Below are positions 27,014-36,467 of a stretch of 64,000 nucleotides of DNA, in pieces. Under the pieces are notes generated by a model that was given only the letters and a program-made list of their open reading frames with translations, had not been told where the DNA came from and did no database searches. The DNA comes from Burkholderia sp. Ac-20365 (lineage in GTDB: Bacteria > Pseudomonadota > Gammaproteobacteria > Burkholderiales > Burkholderiaceae): assembly GCF_017104715.1 (NCBI RefSeq), contig NZ_JAAGPI010000024.1:62001-126000 (forward strand), written 5' to 3'. Each line of letters starts with the position of its first letter. Position 1 is the first letter of the stretch. The position numbers were made by a program, and so were the translations under genes.

Positions 27014-27988
27014 TCAGGCTCGCAGTGGTTTGACCCTCTGCACGATCTCTCCGACGATCCCACGCCGGAACGCCAGCACGCACGCGATGAAAATCAGCCC
27101 CGTGACGATCGTCGCCGATTCACCGAGCGAGCGGAACCACTCCACGCCCGTCACGGAAGCGAGCCCGCTGCCGATATCGCCGAGCCGGTCTTCGAGCGAG
27201 ACGATCAGCGCGGCGCCGACCAGCGGCCCGAACAGCGTGCCCATGCCGCCTACCAGCGTCATCAGCACGACGAGGCCGGACATAGTCCAGTAGGCATCGC
27301 CGAGTGTTTCGAAGCCCAGCACGACCACCTTGAGCGCACCCGCCAGCCCTGCAAGACCCGCCGACAAAATAAACGCCAGCAGCTTGAAGCGGTTCGTATC
27401 ATAACCGAGCGAGATCGCGCGGGGCTCGTTCTCCTTGATCGCGATCAGCACCTGCCCGAACGGCGAATGCACGATGCGTACGATCAGCAGGAACGCAAGC
27501 ACCATCACGGCAAGCACGACAAAGTAGAGCGTCAGATCCGACGAGAGACTCAGCGAGCCGAACAGCTTGCCGCGCGGCACGCCTTGCAGACCATCTTCGC
27601 CATGCGTGAACGGTGCCTGCAGAAACACGAAGTAGACCATCTGCGCGAGCGCCAGCGTCACCATCGCGAAGTAGATGCCCTGTCTGCGAATCGCGAACAG
27701 TCCGACGACCAAACCCAGCACCGTGGCCGCCGCCACGCCAGCAATCACGCCCAGTTCGGGCGACAGTCCGAGCGTCTGGATCGCGTAACCGCATATGTAG
27801 CCGGCCATCGCGAGAAACATCGCATGACCGAAAGACAGCAGACCCGTATAACCGATCAACAGATTGAATGCGGCCGCGAACAGCGCAAAGCACAGCACCT
27901 TCATCACGAACACAGGGTACGCGCCGACAAACGGCGCGATGATCAGCCCGATCAGCAGCAGAACGTAGAGCGCTTTTCTCTGCATCAT
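27014..27988 (-). CDS. livM: Branched-chain amino acid ABC transporter permease LivM (second system)
   Basis: A 324-residue LivM-type permease, about nine to ten membrane helices, with the motif LLIGYTGLLSFGHAMFLAMAGYI. The frame is open far upstream but that part is read out of frame from livH; the real start is ATG 27988 overlapping the livH stop (ATGATG). Unlike the first system, permease and ATPase are separate here. Last gene of this set. Confidence 0.92.
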   Translation of the reverse strand: MMQRKALYVLLLIGLIIAPFVGAYPVFVMKVLCFALFAAAFNLLIGYTGLLSFGHAMFLAMAGYICGYAIQTLGLSPELGVIAGVAAATVLGLVVGLFAIRRQGIYFAMVTLALAQMVYFVFLQAPFTHGEDGLQGVPRGKLFGSLSLSSDLTLYFVVLAVMVLAFLLIVRIVHSPFGQVLIAIKENEPRAISLGYDTNRFKLLAFILSAGLAGLAGALKVVVLGFETLGDAYWTMSGLVVLMTLVGGMGTLFGPLVGAALIVSLEDRLGDIGSGLASVTGVEWFRSLGESATIVTGLIFIACVLAFRRGIVGEIVQRVKPLRA

Positions 27989-28869
27989 TTTTCCTTGCCG
28001 AAAAGACCCGCCGGACGCACGAGCAACACGAGCGCCATGATCACGAAGACCACGGTCGCCGACGCCTCCGGATAGAACACGCGCGTGAACCCTTCGATCA
28101 CACCGAGCAGCAGGCCCGTGAGAATCGAGCCCATGATCGAACCCATCCCGCCGATCACGACAACGGCAAACACGGTGATGATCATCGGCTGGCCCATCAG
28201 CGGCGAGACCTGAATCACGGGCGCGGCTAGTACGCCTGCAAATGCGGCCAATGCGACGCCGAAACCATACGTGAGCGTGACCATCATCGGCACGTTCACG
28301 CCGAATGCTTCGACCAGCTTCGGGTTCTCCGTGCCCGCGCGCAGATACGCGCCAAGCCGCGTTTTCTCGATCACGAACCACGTCGCGAAACACACGGCCA
28401 GCGACGCGACCACGACCCATGCGCGATAGTTCGGCAGGAACATGAAGCCGAGATTGGTTGCGCCCGAAAGCGCGGACGGCACGTCATACGGCTGGCCCGA
28501 CGAACCGTAGATCGAATGGAACACGCCTTCGACGACGAGCGTCAGACCAAAGGTGAGCAGCAGACCATACAGGTGATCGAGCTTGTACAGCCAGCGCAGC
28601 ATCGATCGTTCGATCACGATGCCGAACAGGCCGACGAGCACGGGCGCAAGCACCAGCATCACCCAGTACGGCAGATTGAAATACGACAGCCCCATCCACG
28701 TGAGCATCGCGCCCAGCATGAACAACGCGCCGTGCGCGAAGTTGATCACGTTGAGCAGACCGAAGATCACAGCCAGCCCCAGACTCAGGATCGCGTAGAA
28801 CGAACCGTTCACGAGACCGAGCAGCAACTGGCTGAGCATCGCCGGTAGCGGAATGCCAAAGATATCCAT
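27985..28869 (-). CDS. livH: Branched-chain amino acid ABC transporter permease LivH (second system)
   Basis: A 294-residue LivH-type permease of standard length. The N-terminal half has LLLGLVNGSFYAILSLGLAVIFG and NVINFAHGALFMLGA, the family loop. It follows the binding-protein gene by 92 bases, a gap that contains a perfect stem-loop. Its stop overlaps the livM start. Confidence 0.93.
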   Translation of the reverse strand: MDIFGIPLPAMLSQLLLGLVNGSFYAILSLGLAVIFGLLNVINFAHGALFMLGAMLTWMGLSYFNLPYWVMLVLAPVLVGLFGIVIERSMLRWLYKLDHLYGLLLTFGLTLVVEGVFHSIYGSSGQPYDVPSALSGATNLGFMFLPNYRAWVVVASLAVCFATWFVIEKTRLGAYLRAGTENPKLVEAFGVNVPMMVTLTYGFGVALAAFAGVLAAPVIQVSPLMGQPMIITVFAVVVIGGMGSIMGSILTGLLLGVIEGFTRVFYPEASATVVFVIMALVLLVRPAGLFGKEK

Positions 28870-28917
28870 TGAATCCGCCGTCAGAATAATGTCGACGCTG
28901 TTCGCTCACGACACATA

Positions 28918-28941
28918 ACGGGCGGCACCAACGCCGCCCGT
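28918..28941 (-). other. Stem-loop between the binding-protein gene and livH
   Basis: ACGGGCGGC pairs perfectly with GCCGCCCGT around ACCAAC. There is no T-run. Such hairpins after the binding-protein gene commonly stabilise its mRNA so that the receptor is made in excess over the membrane subunits; here this is inferred from position. Confidence 0.6.
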
Positions 28942-28961
28942 CAGTCCCATTTGCAAACCGC

Positions 28962-30176
28962 TTACTTCCACAGCGCGCAGCGCGATTCCGCCTTGGTGCC
29001 GAATGCCTGATCGCCCGGAATCGTTGCCGTGATCTTGTAGTAATCCCACGGCTCTTTCGATTCCGACGGCTTCTTCACTTCCATCAGGTACATGTCGTGG
29101 ATCATGCTGCCGTCCTGACGGATGTAGCCCTTCGCGTAGAAATCGTCGATCTTCGCCTGATGAAGTTGCGCCATCACCTTGTCGCTGTCGGTCGTGCCCG
29201 CCGCTTGCACAGCCTTCAGATACGTCGTGACGGCCGAATAGTCCGCTGCCTGCAGACTGGTCGGCATCTTCTTCATCTTGTCGAAGTAACGCTGCGCCCA
29301 CTTGCGGGTATTGGCGTCCTTGTTCCAGTACCAGCTGTCGGTAGCGACAAGGCCTTGCGTCGTCTCGAGTCCAAGGCTGTGGATGTCCGTCAGGAAGATC
29401 AGCAGCGCAGCGATCTTCATCGACTTCGTGATGCCGAATTCCTTGGCGGCCTTGATCGCGTTGATCGTGTCGCCGCCCGCATTCGCGAGACCGAGCACCT
29501 GTGCCTTCGATCCTTGCGCCTGCAACAGGAACGACGAGAAGTCAGATGCCGACAGCGGGTGACGTACCTGGCCGAGCACCTGGCCGCCATTCGCCTTGAC
29601 CACGTCAGAGGTGTTCTTTTCGAGCGCCTTGCCGAACGCGTAGTCAGCCGTCAGGAAGTACCACGTCTTGCCGCCCTGCTTCGTCACGGCCGAACCCGTA
29701 CCTTTGGCGAGCGCCATCGTGTCGTACGCGTAGTGCACCGTGTACGGCGTGCATTGCTCGTTGGTGAGGTTATCCGCACCCGCGCCAATGTTGATGTACG
29801 GAACCTTCTTTTCGCCCGCGACCTGATTGGTCGACAGCGCAGTGGCCGAATTCGTGCCGCCGATGATCACATTGACGCCATCGCGGTCGATCCATTCACG
29901 CGCGCGCGAAGCCGCAATATCCGCCTTGTTCTGGTGGTCGGCATAGACCAGTTCGACCGGCTTGCCATTCACCTTGCCGCCAAAATCGGCAATCGCCATG
30001 CGGATTGCCTCGAGGCCGCCCTGGCCGTCGATATCCGCATACAGACCGGACAGATCAGTGATATAGCCAATCTTGACGGTCTGGCCATCCGCCGCCTGCG
30101 CACTGCCCGCAGCGAACATCGCGCCGGCAGCCGCGAAGCAGACGGCTGACAATCTGGCGAAAGTCTTCAGTTTCAT
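28962..30176 (-). CDS. HAAT-family periplasmic substrate-binding protein (second system)
   Basis: A 404-residue Peripla_BP_6 protein with a clear signal peptide (cleavage after AQA, residue 28). It is only distantly related to the two tandem copies. Segments such as VKIGYITDLSGLYADIDGQGG and VNVIIGGTNSATALSTNQVA are typical of receptors for amino acids, amides or aromatic acids, so the ligand cannot be named. The neighbouring livG-livF-SBP-livH-livM order suggests one transport system. The gene order, with ATPases first and the receptor third, is unusual compared with enteric livKHMGF. Confidence 0.87.
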   Translation of the reverse strand: MKLKTFARLSAVCFAAAGAMFAAGSAQAADGQTVKIGYITDLSGLYADIDGQGGLEAIRMAIADFGGKVNGKPVELVYADHQNKADIAASRAREWIDRDGVNVIIGGTNSATALSTNQVAGEKKVPYINIGAGADNLTNEQCTPYTVHYAYDTMALAKGTGSAVTKQGGKTWYFLTADYAFGKALEKNTSDVVKANGGQVLGQVRHPLSASDFSSFLLQAQGSKAQVLGLANAGGDTINAIKAAKEFGITKSMKIAALLIFLTDIHSLGLETTQGLVATDSWYWNKDANTRKWAQRYFDKMKKMPTSLQAADYSAVTTYLKAVQAAGTTDSDKVMAQLHQAKIDDFYAKGYIRQDGSMIHDMYLMEVKKPSESKEPWDYYKITATIPGDQAFGTKAESRCALWK

Positions 30177-30279
30177 GCGTGTCTCCTGTTTTCATGCTTG
30201 TGGTTATCAGAGGCATCTGGGTGTGTCGTGCGTCGCTGTTCCCATGACGACCCCGCTGGTCGGGATGCGTCCACCCCAC

Positions 30280-31035
30280 TTAGACGCCGAGCAGATCGTG
30301 CAGCACCGGCATTTTGCTTTCGAGTTCCTTTGCACCGAAGTGCTCGACGATGCGCCCGTGCTCCATCACATAGAAACGATCGGCGAGCGGCGCGGCAAAG
30401 CGGAAGTTCTGTTCGACCATGACGATCGTGTAGCCGCGTGCTTTCAGGGTGACGATCATGCGCGCGAGCGCCTGCACGATCACGGGCGCAAGGCCTTCGG
30501 AGATTTCATCGAGCAGCAGCAGGTTTGCACCTGTGCGGAGAATGCGCGCGACGGCCAGCATCTGTTGCTCGCCGCCCGACAGGCGCGTGCCCTGGCTCAT
30601 GCGCCGTTCCTGGAGATTGGGAAACATCTGGTAGATCTCGTCGATCGACATCATCAACGACTTGTCGCCGACGGGCGGCGGCAGCAGCAGATTTTCCTCG
30701 CAGGAGAGGCTCGAAAAGATACCCCGCTCTTCCGGGCAATAACCGACGCCGCAGTGCGCGATTCGATGCGTCGGCATCGAAATGGTCTCGCGACCACCGA
30801 CGCGGATCGATCCCGTGCGCCGGCCCGTCAGGCCCATGATTGCGCGCAGCGTCGTGGTGCGGCCCGCACCATTGCGGCCGAGCAGCGTGACGACTTCGCC
30901 GCGGCTCACCGTGAGATCGACGCCATGCAGAATGTGCGATTCGCCGTACCACGCCTGCAGCCCGGCGATTTCCAGCGCCGGATCGCCGCTCACCACACTG
31001 ACTGCCGCGTTTTCCTGTTCGCTCACTGTGCTCAT
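30280..31035 (-). CDS. livF: Branched-chain amino acid ABC transporter ATP-binding protein LivF (second system), Arg in Walker A
   Basis: A 251-residue ABC ATPase. The Walker A motif reads GRNGAGRT (residues 53-60), with Arg59 (codon CGC, 30861-30859) where the family has the phosphate-binding lysine. The signature LSGGEQQM, Walker B LLLLDEISEGLAP and switch histidine region (VMVEQNF, Gln in place of His as in LivF) are otherwise intact. Its ATG overlaps the livG stop. Either the ATPase tolerates Arg or this subunit has reduced hydrolysis beside an active LivG. Confidence 0.9.
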   Translation of the reverse strand: MSTVSEQENAAVSVVSGDPALEIAGLQAWYGESHILHGVDLTVSRGEVVTLLGRNGAGRTTTLRAIMGLTGRRTGSIRVGGRETISMPTHRIAHCGVGYCPEERGIFSSLSCEENLLLPPPVGDKSLMMSIDEIYQMFPNLQERRMSQGTRLSGGEQQMLAVARILRTGANLLLLDEISEGLAPVIVQALARMIVTLKARGYTIVMVEQNFRFAAPLADRFYVMEHGRIVEHFGAKELESKMPVLHDLLGV

Positions 31036-31811
31036 GCATGCGCTCCGGCAAGCGCTGCGTCCGCACTGCCCATATAGGCTTGCATGACGAGCGGATTCTT
31101 CGAGACTTCCGCGTACGTGCCTTCGGCGAGCACCTCGCCGCGTTGCAGGACGGTAATCGTGTCGGAGATGCCGGCAATCACATTCATGTTGTGTTCGACC
31201 ATCAGGATCGTGCGACCCGCCGATACTTTCTTGATCAGCGCAGTCACGCGGTCGACGTCTTCGTGACCCATGCCTTGCGTCGGTTCGTCGAGCAGCATAA
31301 GTTCGGGTTCCATGCCGAGCGTCGTCGCGATTTCGAGCGCGCGCTTGCGGCCATATGAAAGCTCGACGGCGGGGACATCGGCGAAATCGGTGAGGCCGAC
31401 TTGCGTGAGCAGATCGATTGCGCGGTCATCGAGCTGACGCAACGTGCGCTCGCTGCGCCAGAAATGAAACGCCGTGCCGAGCTGACGCTGCAAACCGATA
31501 CGCACGTTCTGCAATGCCGTCAGATGCGGAAATACAGCGGAAATCTGGAATGAGCGAATGATGCCGCGACGCGCGATCTGCGCGGGACGTTCACCCGTGA
31601 TGTCGATGCCGTTAAAGACGATCTGACCCGCAGTGGGCACGAGAAACTTGGTGAGCAGATTGAAGCAGGTGGTCTTGCCCGCGCCGTTCGGCCCGATGAG
31701 CGCATGGATCGAACCGCGCTTCACGCGCAGGTTCACGCCATTGACTGCGGTAAAACCCTTGAACTCACGAGTGAGCCCGCGCGTTTCGAGTATCGTATCG
31801 CCGAGAATCAT
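31032..31811 (-). CDS. livG: Branched-chain amino acid ABC transporter ATP-binding protein LivG (second system)
   Basis: A 259-residue ABC ATPase with a canonical Walker A GPNGAGKTT, a signature-region ELSYGRKRALEIATTL, Walker B LMLLDEPTQGM and the switch histidine in LMVEHNMN. ATG 31811 is preceded by GAAGGGAAC; an ATG four codons upstream lacks a ribosome-binding site. First gene of the second liv set. The region upstream has a candidate sigma-54 promoter. Confidence 0.92.
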   Translation of the reverse strand: MILGDTILETRGLTREFKGFTAVNGVNLRVKRGSIHALIGPNGAGKTTCFNLLTKFLVPTAGQIVFNGIDITGERPAQIARRGIIRSFQISAVFPHLTALQNVRIGLQRQLGTAFHFWRSERTLRQLDDRAIDLLTQVGLTDFADVPAVELSYGRKRALEIATTLGMEPELMLLDEPTQGMGHEDVDRVTALIKKVSAGRTILMVEHNMNVIAGISDTITVLQRGEVLAEGTYAEVSKNPLVMQAYMGSADAALAGAHA

Positions 31812-31961
31812 GTTCCCTTCCATGCGAAGTAAGGCGAAGCACTACCGCGTTTTATTCCGCGCTGGTTCGGCGCGACTGTTATTGGCGATGAAACCCCCGA
31901 GCCAATCGTGGCGTGGTGCACCAATGCGGACGGTAATCCATGCCGCACCACGCAGCATGGA

Positions 31962-31978
31962 TGCCATTGTCGCGCCAA
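31962..31978 (-). promoter_or_regulatory. Candidate sigma-54 promoter for the second liv set
   Basis: On the minus strand TTGGCGCGACAATGGCA keeps the GG and GC doublets of the -24/-12 consensus at the right spacing, with two mismatches. It lies about 150 bases upstream of livG. Weak evidence; the nearby GGTGCACC palindrome could be an activator half-site. Confidence 0.3.
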
Positions 31979-32055
31979 TGATGCAGCGCAATCATTGGGA
32001 TTTGCACTTAGTGTTTAATGCGACCTTTAACGCTGGAAACGTTAAACGTTGCGCG

Positions 32056-33750
32056 TCATGCAACCGACATTGGTGACACAGACTGTGTCTCGATCTTGAG
32101 ATTTTCTTTTTTCGCACGACGGTCAGCGCGAATCATGTCGCTCGCGCGTTCCGCGATCATCAGCGTCGGCGAGTTCGTGTTGCCCGATGTGATGTTGGGC
32201 ATCACAGAGGCATCGACAACACGCAGCCCTTCCACACCGATCACGCGCAAGCGGCTGTCGACCACAGCCTGGGGATCATCCGCCATACCCATGCGGCACG
32301 TACCGACGGGATGGAAGATAGTCGTGCCAACCTGCCCCGCCGCGATCTGCAATTCTTCCTCGGTCTGAAACTGGATGCCCGGCAAAATCTCCTCCGGACG
32401 ATACTGTTTCAACGCAGGCGCCGCCGCAATGCGGCGCGTGAGACGCAACGCATTCGCCGCCACGTGACGGTCATAATCGGTCGACAAATAATTCGGCGCA
32501 ATCAGCGGCGCTGCGTGCGGGTTGCGCGATTCGATATGCACGCTGCCGCGCGAGGTCGGACGCAAATGACAGACGGATGCCGTGAACGCATTGAAGCGAT
32601 GCAGCGGCTCACCGAATTTCTCGAGCGAAAGCGGCTGCACGTGATACTCGAGATCGGGACGCGTCAGCGCGCTGTCGTTCACATCGGACTTCGCGAATGC
32701 ACCGAGCTGCGATGGCGACATCGACATCGGTCCACTCTGTGTCAACAGATATTGCAGGCCGATCATCATCTTGCCCCACCAATGCGCCGAGGCCGTGTTC
32801 AACGTGCGTACGCCGTGCACTTTATACGCCATGCGCAGCTGCAGATGGTCCTGCAGATTTTCGCCGACGCCGCGCAGATCCTTCACGACTTCAATGCCGA
32901 CATCCTGCAAACGCGCGCCATTACCGATGCCCGACAGTTCCAGCAATTGCGGAGAATTCACCGCGCCCGAACTCATGATGACTTCGATGCGTGCCTTCGC
33001 AATGTACTCGACATCGCCGCCGCGATATTCGACACCGACGCAGCGTTTGCCTTCAAACACGACGCGCTGCGTGTGCGCGCCCGTGATGACTGTGAGATTC
33101 GGACGCTGCATGGCAGGCCGTAAAAATGCCTTCGACGCATTCCAGCGAATGCCACGCTTCTGGTTCACATCGAAATAGCCGACACCTGTGTTGTCGCCGC
33201 GATTGAAATCGTCGGTGGCGGGAATGCCGGCTTCCTGTGCGGCTTCGGAGAATTTCTCCAGGATCTTCCATTTGAGGCGCTGCTTTTCGACGCGCCATTG
33301 ACCGCCCGCACCATGAAACTCATTCGCGCCATTGTGATGATCTTCGCTGCGTTTGAAGACAGGCAGCACGGAATCCCACGACCATGATGAATCGTTCGTC
33401 ACGCGCGCCCACTCGTCGTAGTCTTCGCGTTGGCCGCGCATATAGATCATGCCGTTGATCGACGAGCAGCCGCCCAGCACGCGGCCACGCGGATACGATA
33501 GCGAGCGTCCGTTGAGCCCTGCTTCTGCCTGCGTTTTATAGAGCCAATCCGTGCGCGGATTGCCGATGCAATAGAGGTAGCCGACGGGCACGTGAATCCA
33601 GTGGTAATCGTCCTTGCCGCCTGCTTCGAGCAGCAGCACGCTGACGTCGGAATCTTCAGTCAGGCGATTCGCCAGCACGCAACCCGCCGTGCCCGCACCA
33701 ATGATGATGTAGTCGAATTCACCTTCGAGTTTTCTTGCGGTCGTGCTCAC
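32056..33750 (-). CDS. GMC-family FAD-dependent alcohol dehydrogenase, probable 3-hydroxypropionate dehydrogenase
   Basis: A 564-residue glucose-methanol-choline oxidoreductase with the FAD-binding GAGTAG (residues 18-23), the GMC signature GRVLGGCSSINGMIYMRGQ and the C-terminal active-site His in TIFHPVGTCRMG. It starts with GTG after AAGGAGAC. It resembles choline dehydrogenase but sits next to mmsA rather than betB, with a divergent LysR gene. That layout matches the hpdH-mmsA 3-hydroxypropionate genes described in Pseudomonas denitrificans, where a GMC enzyme oxidises 3-hydroxypropionate to malonate semialdehyde. The substrate is therefore inferred from context, and other short hydroxy acids or alcohols are possible. 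Confidence 0.8.
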   Translation of the reverse strand: MSTTARKLEGEFDYIIIGAGTAGCVLANRLTEDSDVSVLLLEAGGKDDYHWIHVPVGYLYCIGNPRTDWLYKTQAEAGLNGRSLSYPRGRVLGGCSSINGMIYMRGQREDYDEWARVTNDSSWSWDSVLPVFKRSEDHHNGANEFHGAGGQWRVEKQRLKWKILEKFSEAAQEAGIPATDDFNRGDNTGVGYFDVNQKRGIRWNASKAFLRPAMQRPNLTVITGAHTQRVVFEGKRCVGVEYRGGDVEYIAKARIEVIMSSGAVNSPQLLELSGIGNGARLQDVGIEVVKDLRGVGENLQDHLQLRMAYKVHGVRTLNTASAHWWGKMMIGLQYLLTQSGPMSMSPSQLGAFAKSDVNDSALTRPDLEYHVQPLSLEKFGEPLHRFNAFTASVCHLRPTSRGSVHIESRNPHAAPLIAPNYLSTDYDRHVAANALRLTRRIAAAPALKQYRPEEILPGIQFQTEEELQIAAGQVGTTIFHPVGTCRMGMADDPQAVVDSRLRVIGVEGLRVVDASVMPNITSGNTNSPTLMIAERASDMIRADRRAKKENLKIETQSVSPMSVA

Positions 33751-33900
33751 CCTTGTCTCCTTCGCATGGCCATGCGTGCATCGCGCATTGGGCGTTTGTG
33801 TCGCTGCTTTTATTTGCTTATCGACACGGCTTCTTCCCGGCGTGCGGCACTGCGCTATTTCAAGCGCAATGCCGCTGCCATTTCAATGCATCAACGTGCG

Positions 33901-35418
33901 TTACTTCGCAACCGGCATCGTGAACTCCGCGCCTTTTGCGATGCTATCGGGCCAGCGCTGCATGATGCTCTTGTAGTGCGTATAAAAACGCACGCCTTCT
34001 TCACCATACGCATGATGATCGCCGAACAGTGACTTCTTCCAGCCGCCGAATGAGTGCCACGCCATCGGCACAGGAATTGGCACATTGATACCGACCATGC
34101 CGATCTGGATCTGACGCGAGAATGCGCGTGCCACACCGCCATCGGATGTAAAAAGCGACACGCCGTTCGCAAACTCATTCTTGTTGATCAGTTCGACGGC
34201 CGACGCAAAGTCAGGCACGCGCACTACGCACAGCACGGGCCCGAAGATCTCTTCGCGATAGATCTTCATGTCGGTCTTCACGTCGTCGAACAAGGTGCCG
34301 CCAAGGAAGAAGCCTTTCTCGTGTCCCGGCACCTTGTGTCCGCGTCCATCGACGACGAGCTTCGCGCCTGCATCGACACCCGCATCGATATAACCCGACA
34401 CCTTGTCGCGATGAACGGCCGTTACCAGCGGCCCCATCTCCGCTTCGCCTTCCATGCCGTTCATGATCTTCAACGCCTTCACGCGCGGCGTGAGTCGATC
34501 GATCAGTTCGTCGGCGATATGACCCACTGCAACCGCAACCGAAATCGCCATGCAGCGCTCGCCCGCCGAACCGTACGCTGCGCCGATCAACGCATCGACG
34601 GCCTGATCCAGATCAGCATCCGGCATCACGACTAGATGGTTCTTCGCACCGCCGAGCGCTTGTACGCGCTTGCCGCGTTTCGTGCCTTCCGTGTAGATGT
34701 ATTCGGCAATCGGCGTCGAGCCGACGAACGACAGCGCCGTGACATCGGGATGCGCAAGCAATGCATCAACGGCAACCTTGTCGCCGTGCACGACATTGAA
34801 CACACCATCCGGCAAGCCCGCTTCCTTCAGCAATTCAGCGAGACGAATGGATGCCGACGGATCGCGCTCCGATGGCTTCAACACGAACGTGTTGCCGCAC
34901 GCGATCGCAACCGGGAACATCCAGCACGGCACCATCATCGGGAAGTTGAACGGCGTGATGCCTGCGACTACACCAAGCGGCTGACGCAGATTCCAGTTGT
35001 CGATCCCGCCGCCGATCTGATCGGTGAAATCCGTCTTCAACAGATTCGGAATGCCGCATGCAAATTCGACGATCTCGATGCCGCGCATCACTTCGCCCTT
35101 CGCATCCGAGAACACCTTGCCGTGCTCGCGCGTAATCAGTTCGGCGAGTTCGTCGTGGTGACGGTCGAGCAGTTCCTTGAACTTGAACAGCACGCGTGCG
35201 CGTTTGATCGGCGCGGTTTCGCTCCATGCAGGAAACGCGGCCTTTGCGGCAGCAACAGCGGCATCGACTTCAGCGACGCTCGCGAGCGGCACACGCGAAC
35301 TCACTTCGCCTGTGGCCGGGTTGAATACATCGCCGAAACGCTGGCTCGTGCCATCGACAGGATGGCCGTTGATCACGTGCGTCAATGCACGCAGCTTCGT
35401 TTGATCCGTCTCGCTCAT
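33901..35418 (-). CDS. mmsA: CoA-acylating methylmalonate/malonate-semialdehyde dehydrogenase
   Basis: MmsA oxidises methylmalonate semialdehyde or malonate semialdehyde to propionyl-CoA or acetyl-CoA with CO2 release and NAD reduction. The 505-residue protein has ITPFNFPMMVPCWMFPVA (residues 154-171), the NAD-binding FVGSTPIAEYIY and the catalytic Cys289 in GSAGERCMAIS, all typical of the CoA-dependent class. ATG 35418 follows CAGGAGACACC. A 150-base gap separates it from the GMC gene on the same strand; it diverges from lysR. Confidence 0.93.
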   Translation of the reverse strand: MSETDQTKLRALTHVINGHPVDGTSQRFGDVFNPATGEVSSRVPLASVAEVDAAVAAAKAAFPAWSETAPIKRARVLFKFKELLDRHHDELAELITREHGKVFSDAKGEVMRGIEIVEFACGIPNLLKTDFTDQIGGGIDNWNLRQPLGVVAGITPFNFPMMVPCWMFPVAIACGNTFVLKPSERDPSASIRLAELLKEAGLPDGVFNVVHGDKVAVDALLAHPDVTALSFVGSTPIAEYIYTEGTKRGKRVQALGGAKNHLVVMPDADLDQAVDALIGAAYGSAGERCMAISVAVAVGHIADELIDRLTPRVKALKIMNGMEGEAEMGPLVTAVHRDKVSGYIDAGVDAGAKLVVDGRGHKVPGHEKGFFLGGTLFDDVKTDMKIYREEIFGPVLCVVRVPDFASAVELINKNEFANGVSLFTSDGGVARAFSRQIQIGMVGINVPIPVPMAWHSFGGWKKSLFGDHHAYGEEGVRFYTHYKSIMQRWPDSIAKGAEFTMPVAK

Positions 35419-35567
35419 GGTGTCTCCTGAACAGGGATTTTTGATGGTCGATGCTGCAGCGCAATGCGTCGCGCCTTTGCATGATGTTGGCAAGCGTAAT
35501 CGGCAAGTGCCTCGCGAATCCAATAAGTAATGCTCAAATGCGATATAAGGCGCGTTAATATCAGCGG

Positions 35568-36467
35568 ATGGACCTCACCCTGCTCCGCGCCTTTGCGACC
35601 GTGGCGCGCGAAGGCAATCTGACGCGCGCGGCCACGCAATTGCATCTGACCCAGCCCGCCGTCAGTTTGCAGATCAAGAATCTGCAAACCATGCTCGGCG
35701 TGACGCTGTTCACGCGCACGTCGCACGGTCTCTCGCTCACGCGCGACGGTCAGGCGCTGTTGCCGCACGCGGAGCGCGCGCTCGCGGCCGCCAGCGATGT
35801 GGAGCGCGCAGCGGCCACGTTGCGTCAGGAAGTGCGCGGGCGTCTGCGTATCGGCACGATTCTCGATCCGGCGTTTCTGCGCCTGGGCGGCTTTCTCAAG
35901 CAACTCGTCGAAACCTGGCCGCATATCGAAACGCAATTGCGCCACGGCATGTCCGGCTGGGTGCGCGATCAGGTGCGCGCGGGGGAACTCGACGTCGGTT
36001 ACTACATCGGCCAGCCCGACGAAGACGACACGCGCGACGCCGCGATCTTCCACGCCGTCACGCTGACGCATTTCCAGTACCGGGTGCTGGCGCCGCCCGG
36101 CTGGAAGGATCGCGTGAAAGGGGCGCGTGACTGGCGCGCGCTCGCCGCGTTGCCGTGGATCTGGACGCCGCCCGCGTCCGCGCACAACCGCCTGCTGACG
36201 CGTCGCTTCGCCGAGGCCGGCGTCAAGCCGATCAAGGTCGCGGAGGTGGATCAGGAACCGTCGATGCTCGATCTCGTCAAATCGGGCGTTGGGCTCACGC
36301 TCGCGCGCGACGCGACCGCACTTGCCGAAGCGCACGCGCACGCGCTGACGATCGTCGAAGGCATCACCGTGCCGACCGAGCTGACGTTCATCACGCTCGC
36401 CGCGCACAAGGACGAGCCGGCCATCTCCGCGGCGCTGAAGCTGATCGAGCAGCAATGGTCGACGTAA
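35568..36467 (+). CDS. LysR-family transcriptional regulator, divergent from mmsA
   Basis: A 299-residue LysR protein with the N-terminal winged helix (MDLTLLRAFATVAREGNLTRAATQLHLTQPAVS...) and a periplasmic-binding-like effector domain. It diverges from mmsA across 149 bases, the standard arrangement for a LysR activator of the adjacent operon, so it probably senses 3-hydroxypropionate or a related acid. I did not identify the operator. Confidence 0.88.
   Translation: MDLTLLRAFATVAREGNLTRAATQLHLTQPAVSLQIKNLQTMLGVTLFTRTSHGLSLTRDGQALLPHAERALAAASDVERAAATLRQEVRGRLRIGTILDPAFLRLGGFLKQLVETWPHIETQLRHGMSGWVRDQVRAGELDVGYYIGQPDEDDTRDAAIFHAVTLTHFQYRVLAPPGWKDRVKGARDWRALAALPWIWTPPASAHNRLLTRRFAEAGVKPIKVAEVDQEPSMLDLVKSGVGLTLARDATALAEAHAHALTIVEGITVPTELTFITLAAHKDEPAISAALKLIEQQWST

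Noticed and set aside
27989..28420. Extension of the livM frame upstream over livH
   Set aside because: The extra 144 residues are the +1 shadow of livH. The ATG overlapping the livH stop is the normal start.
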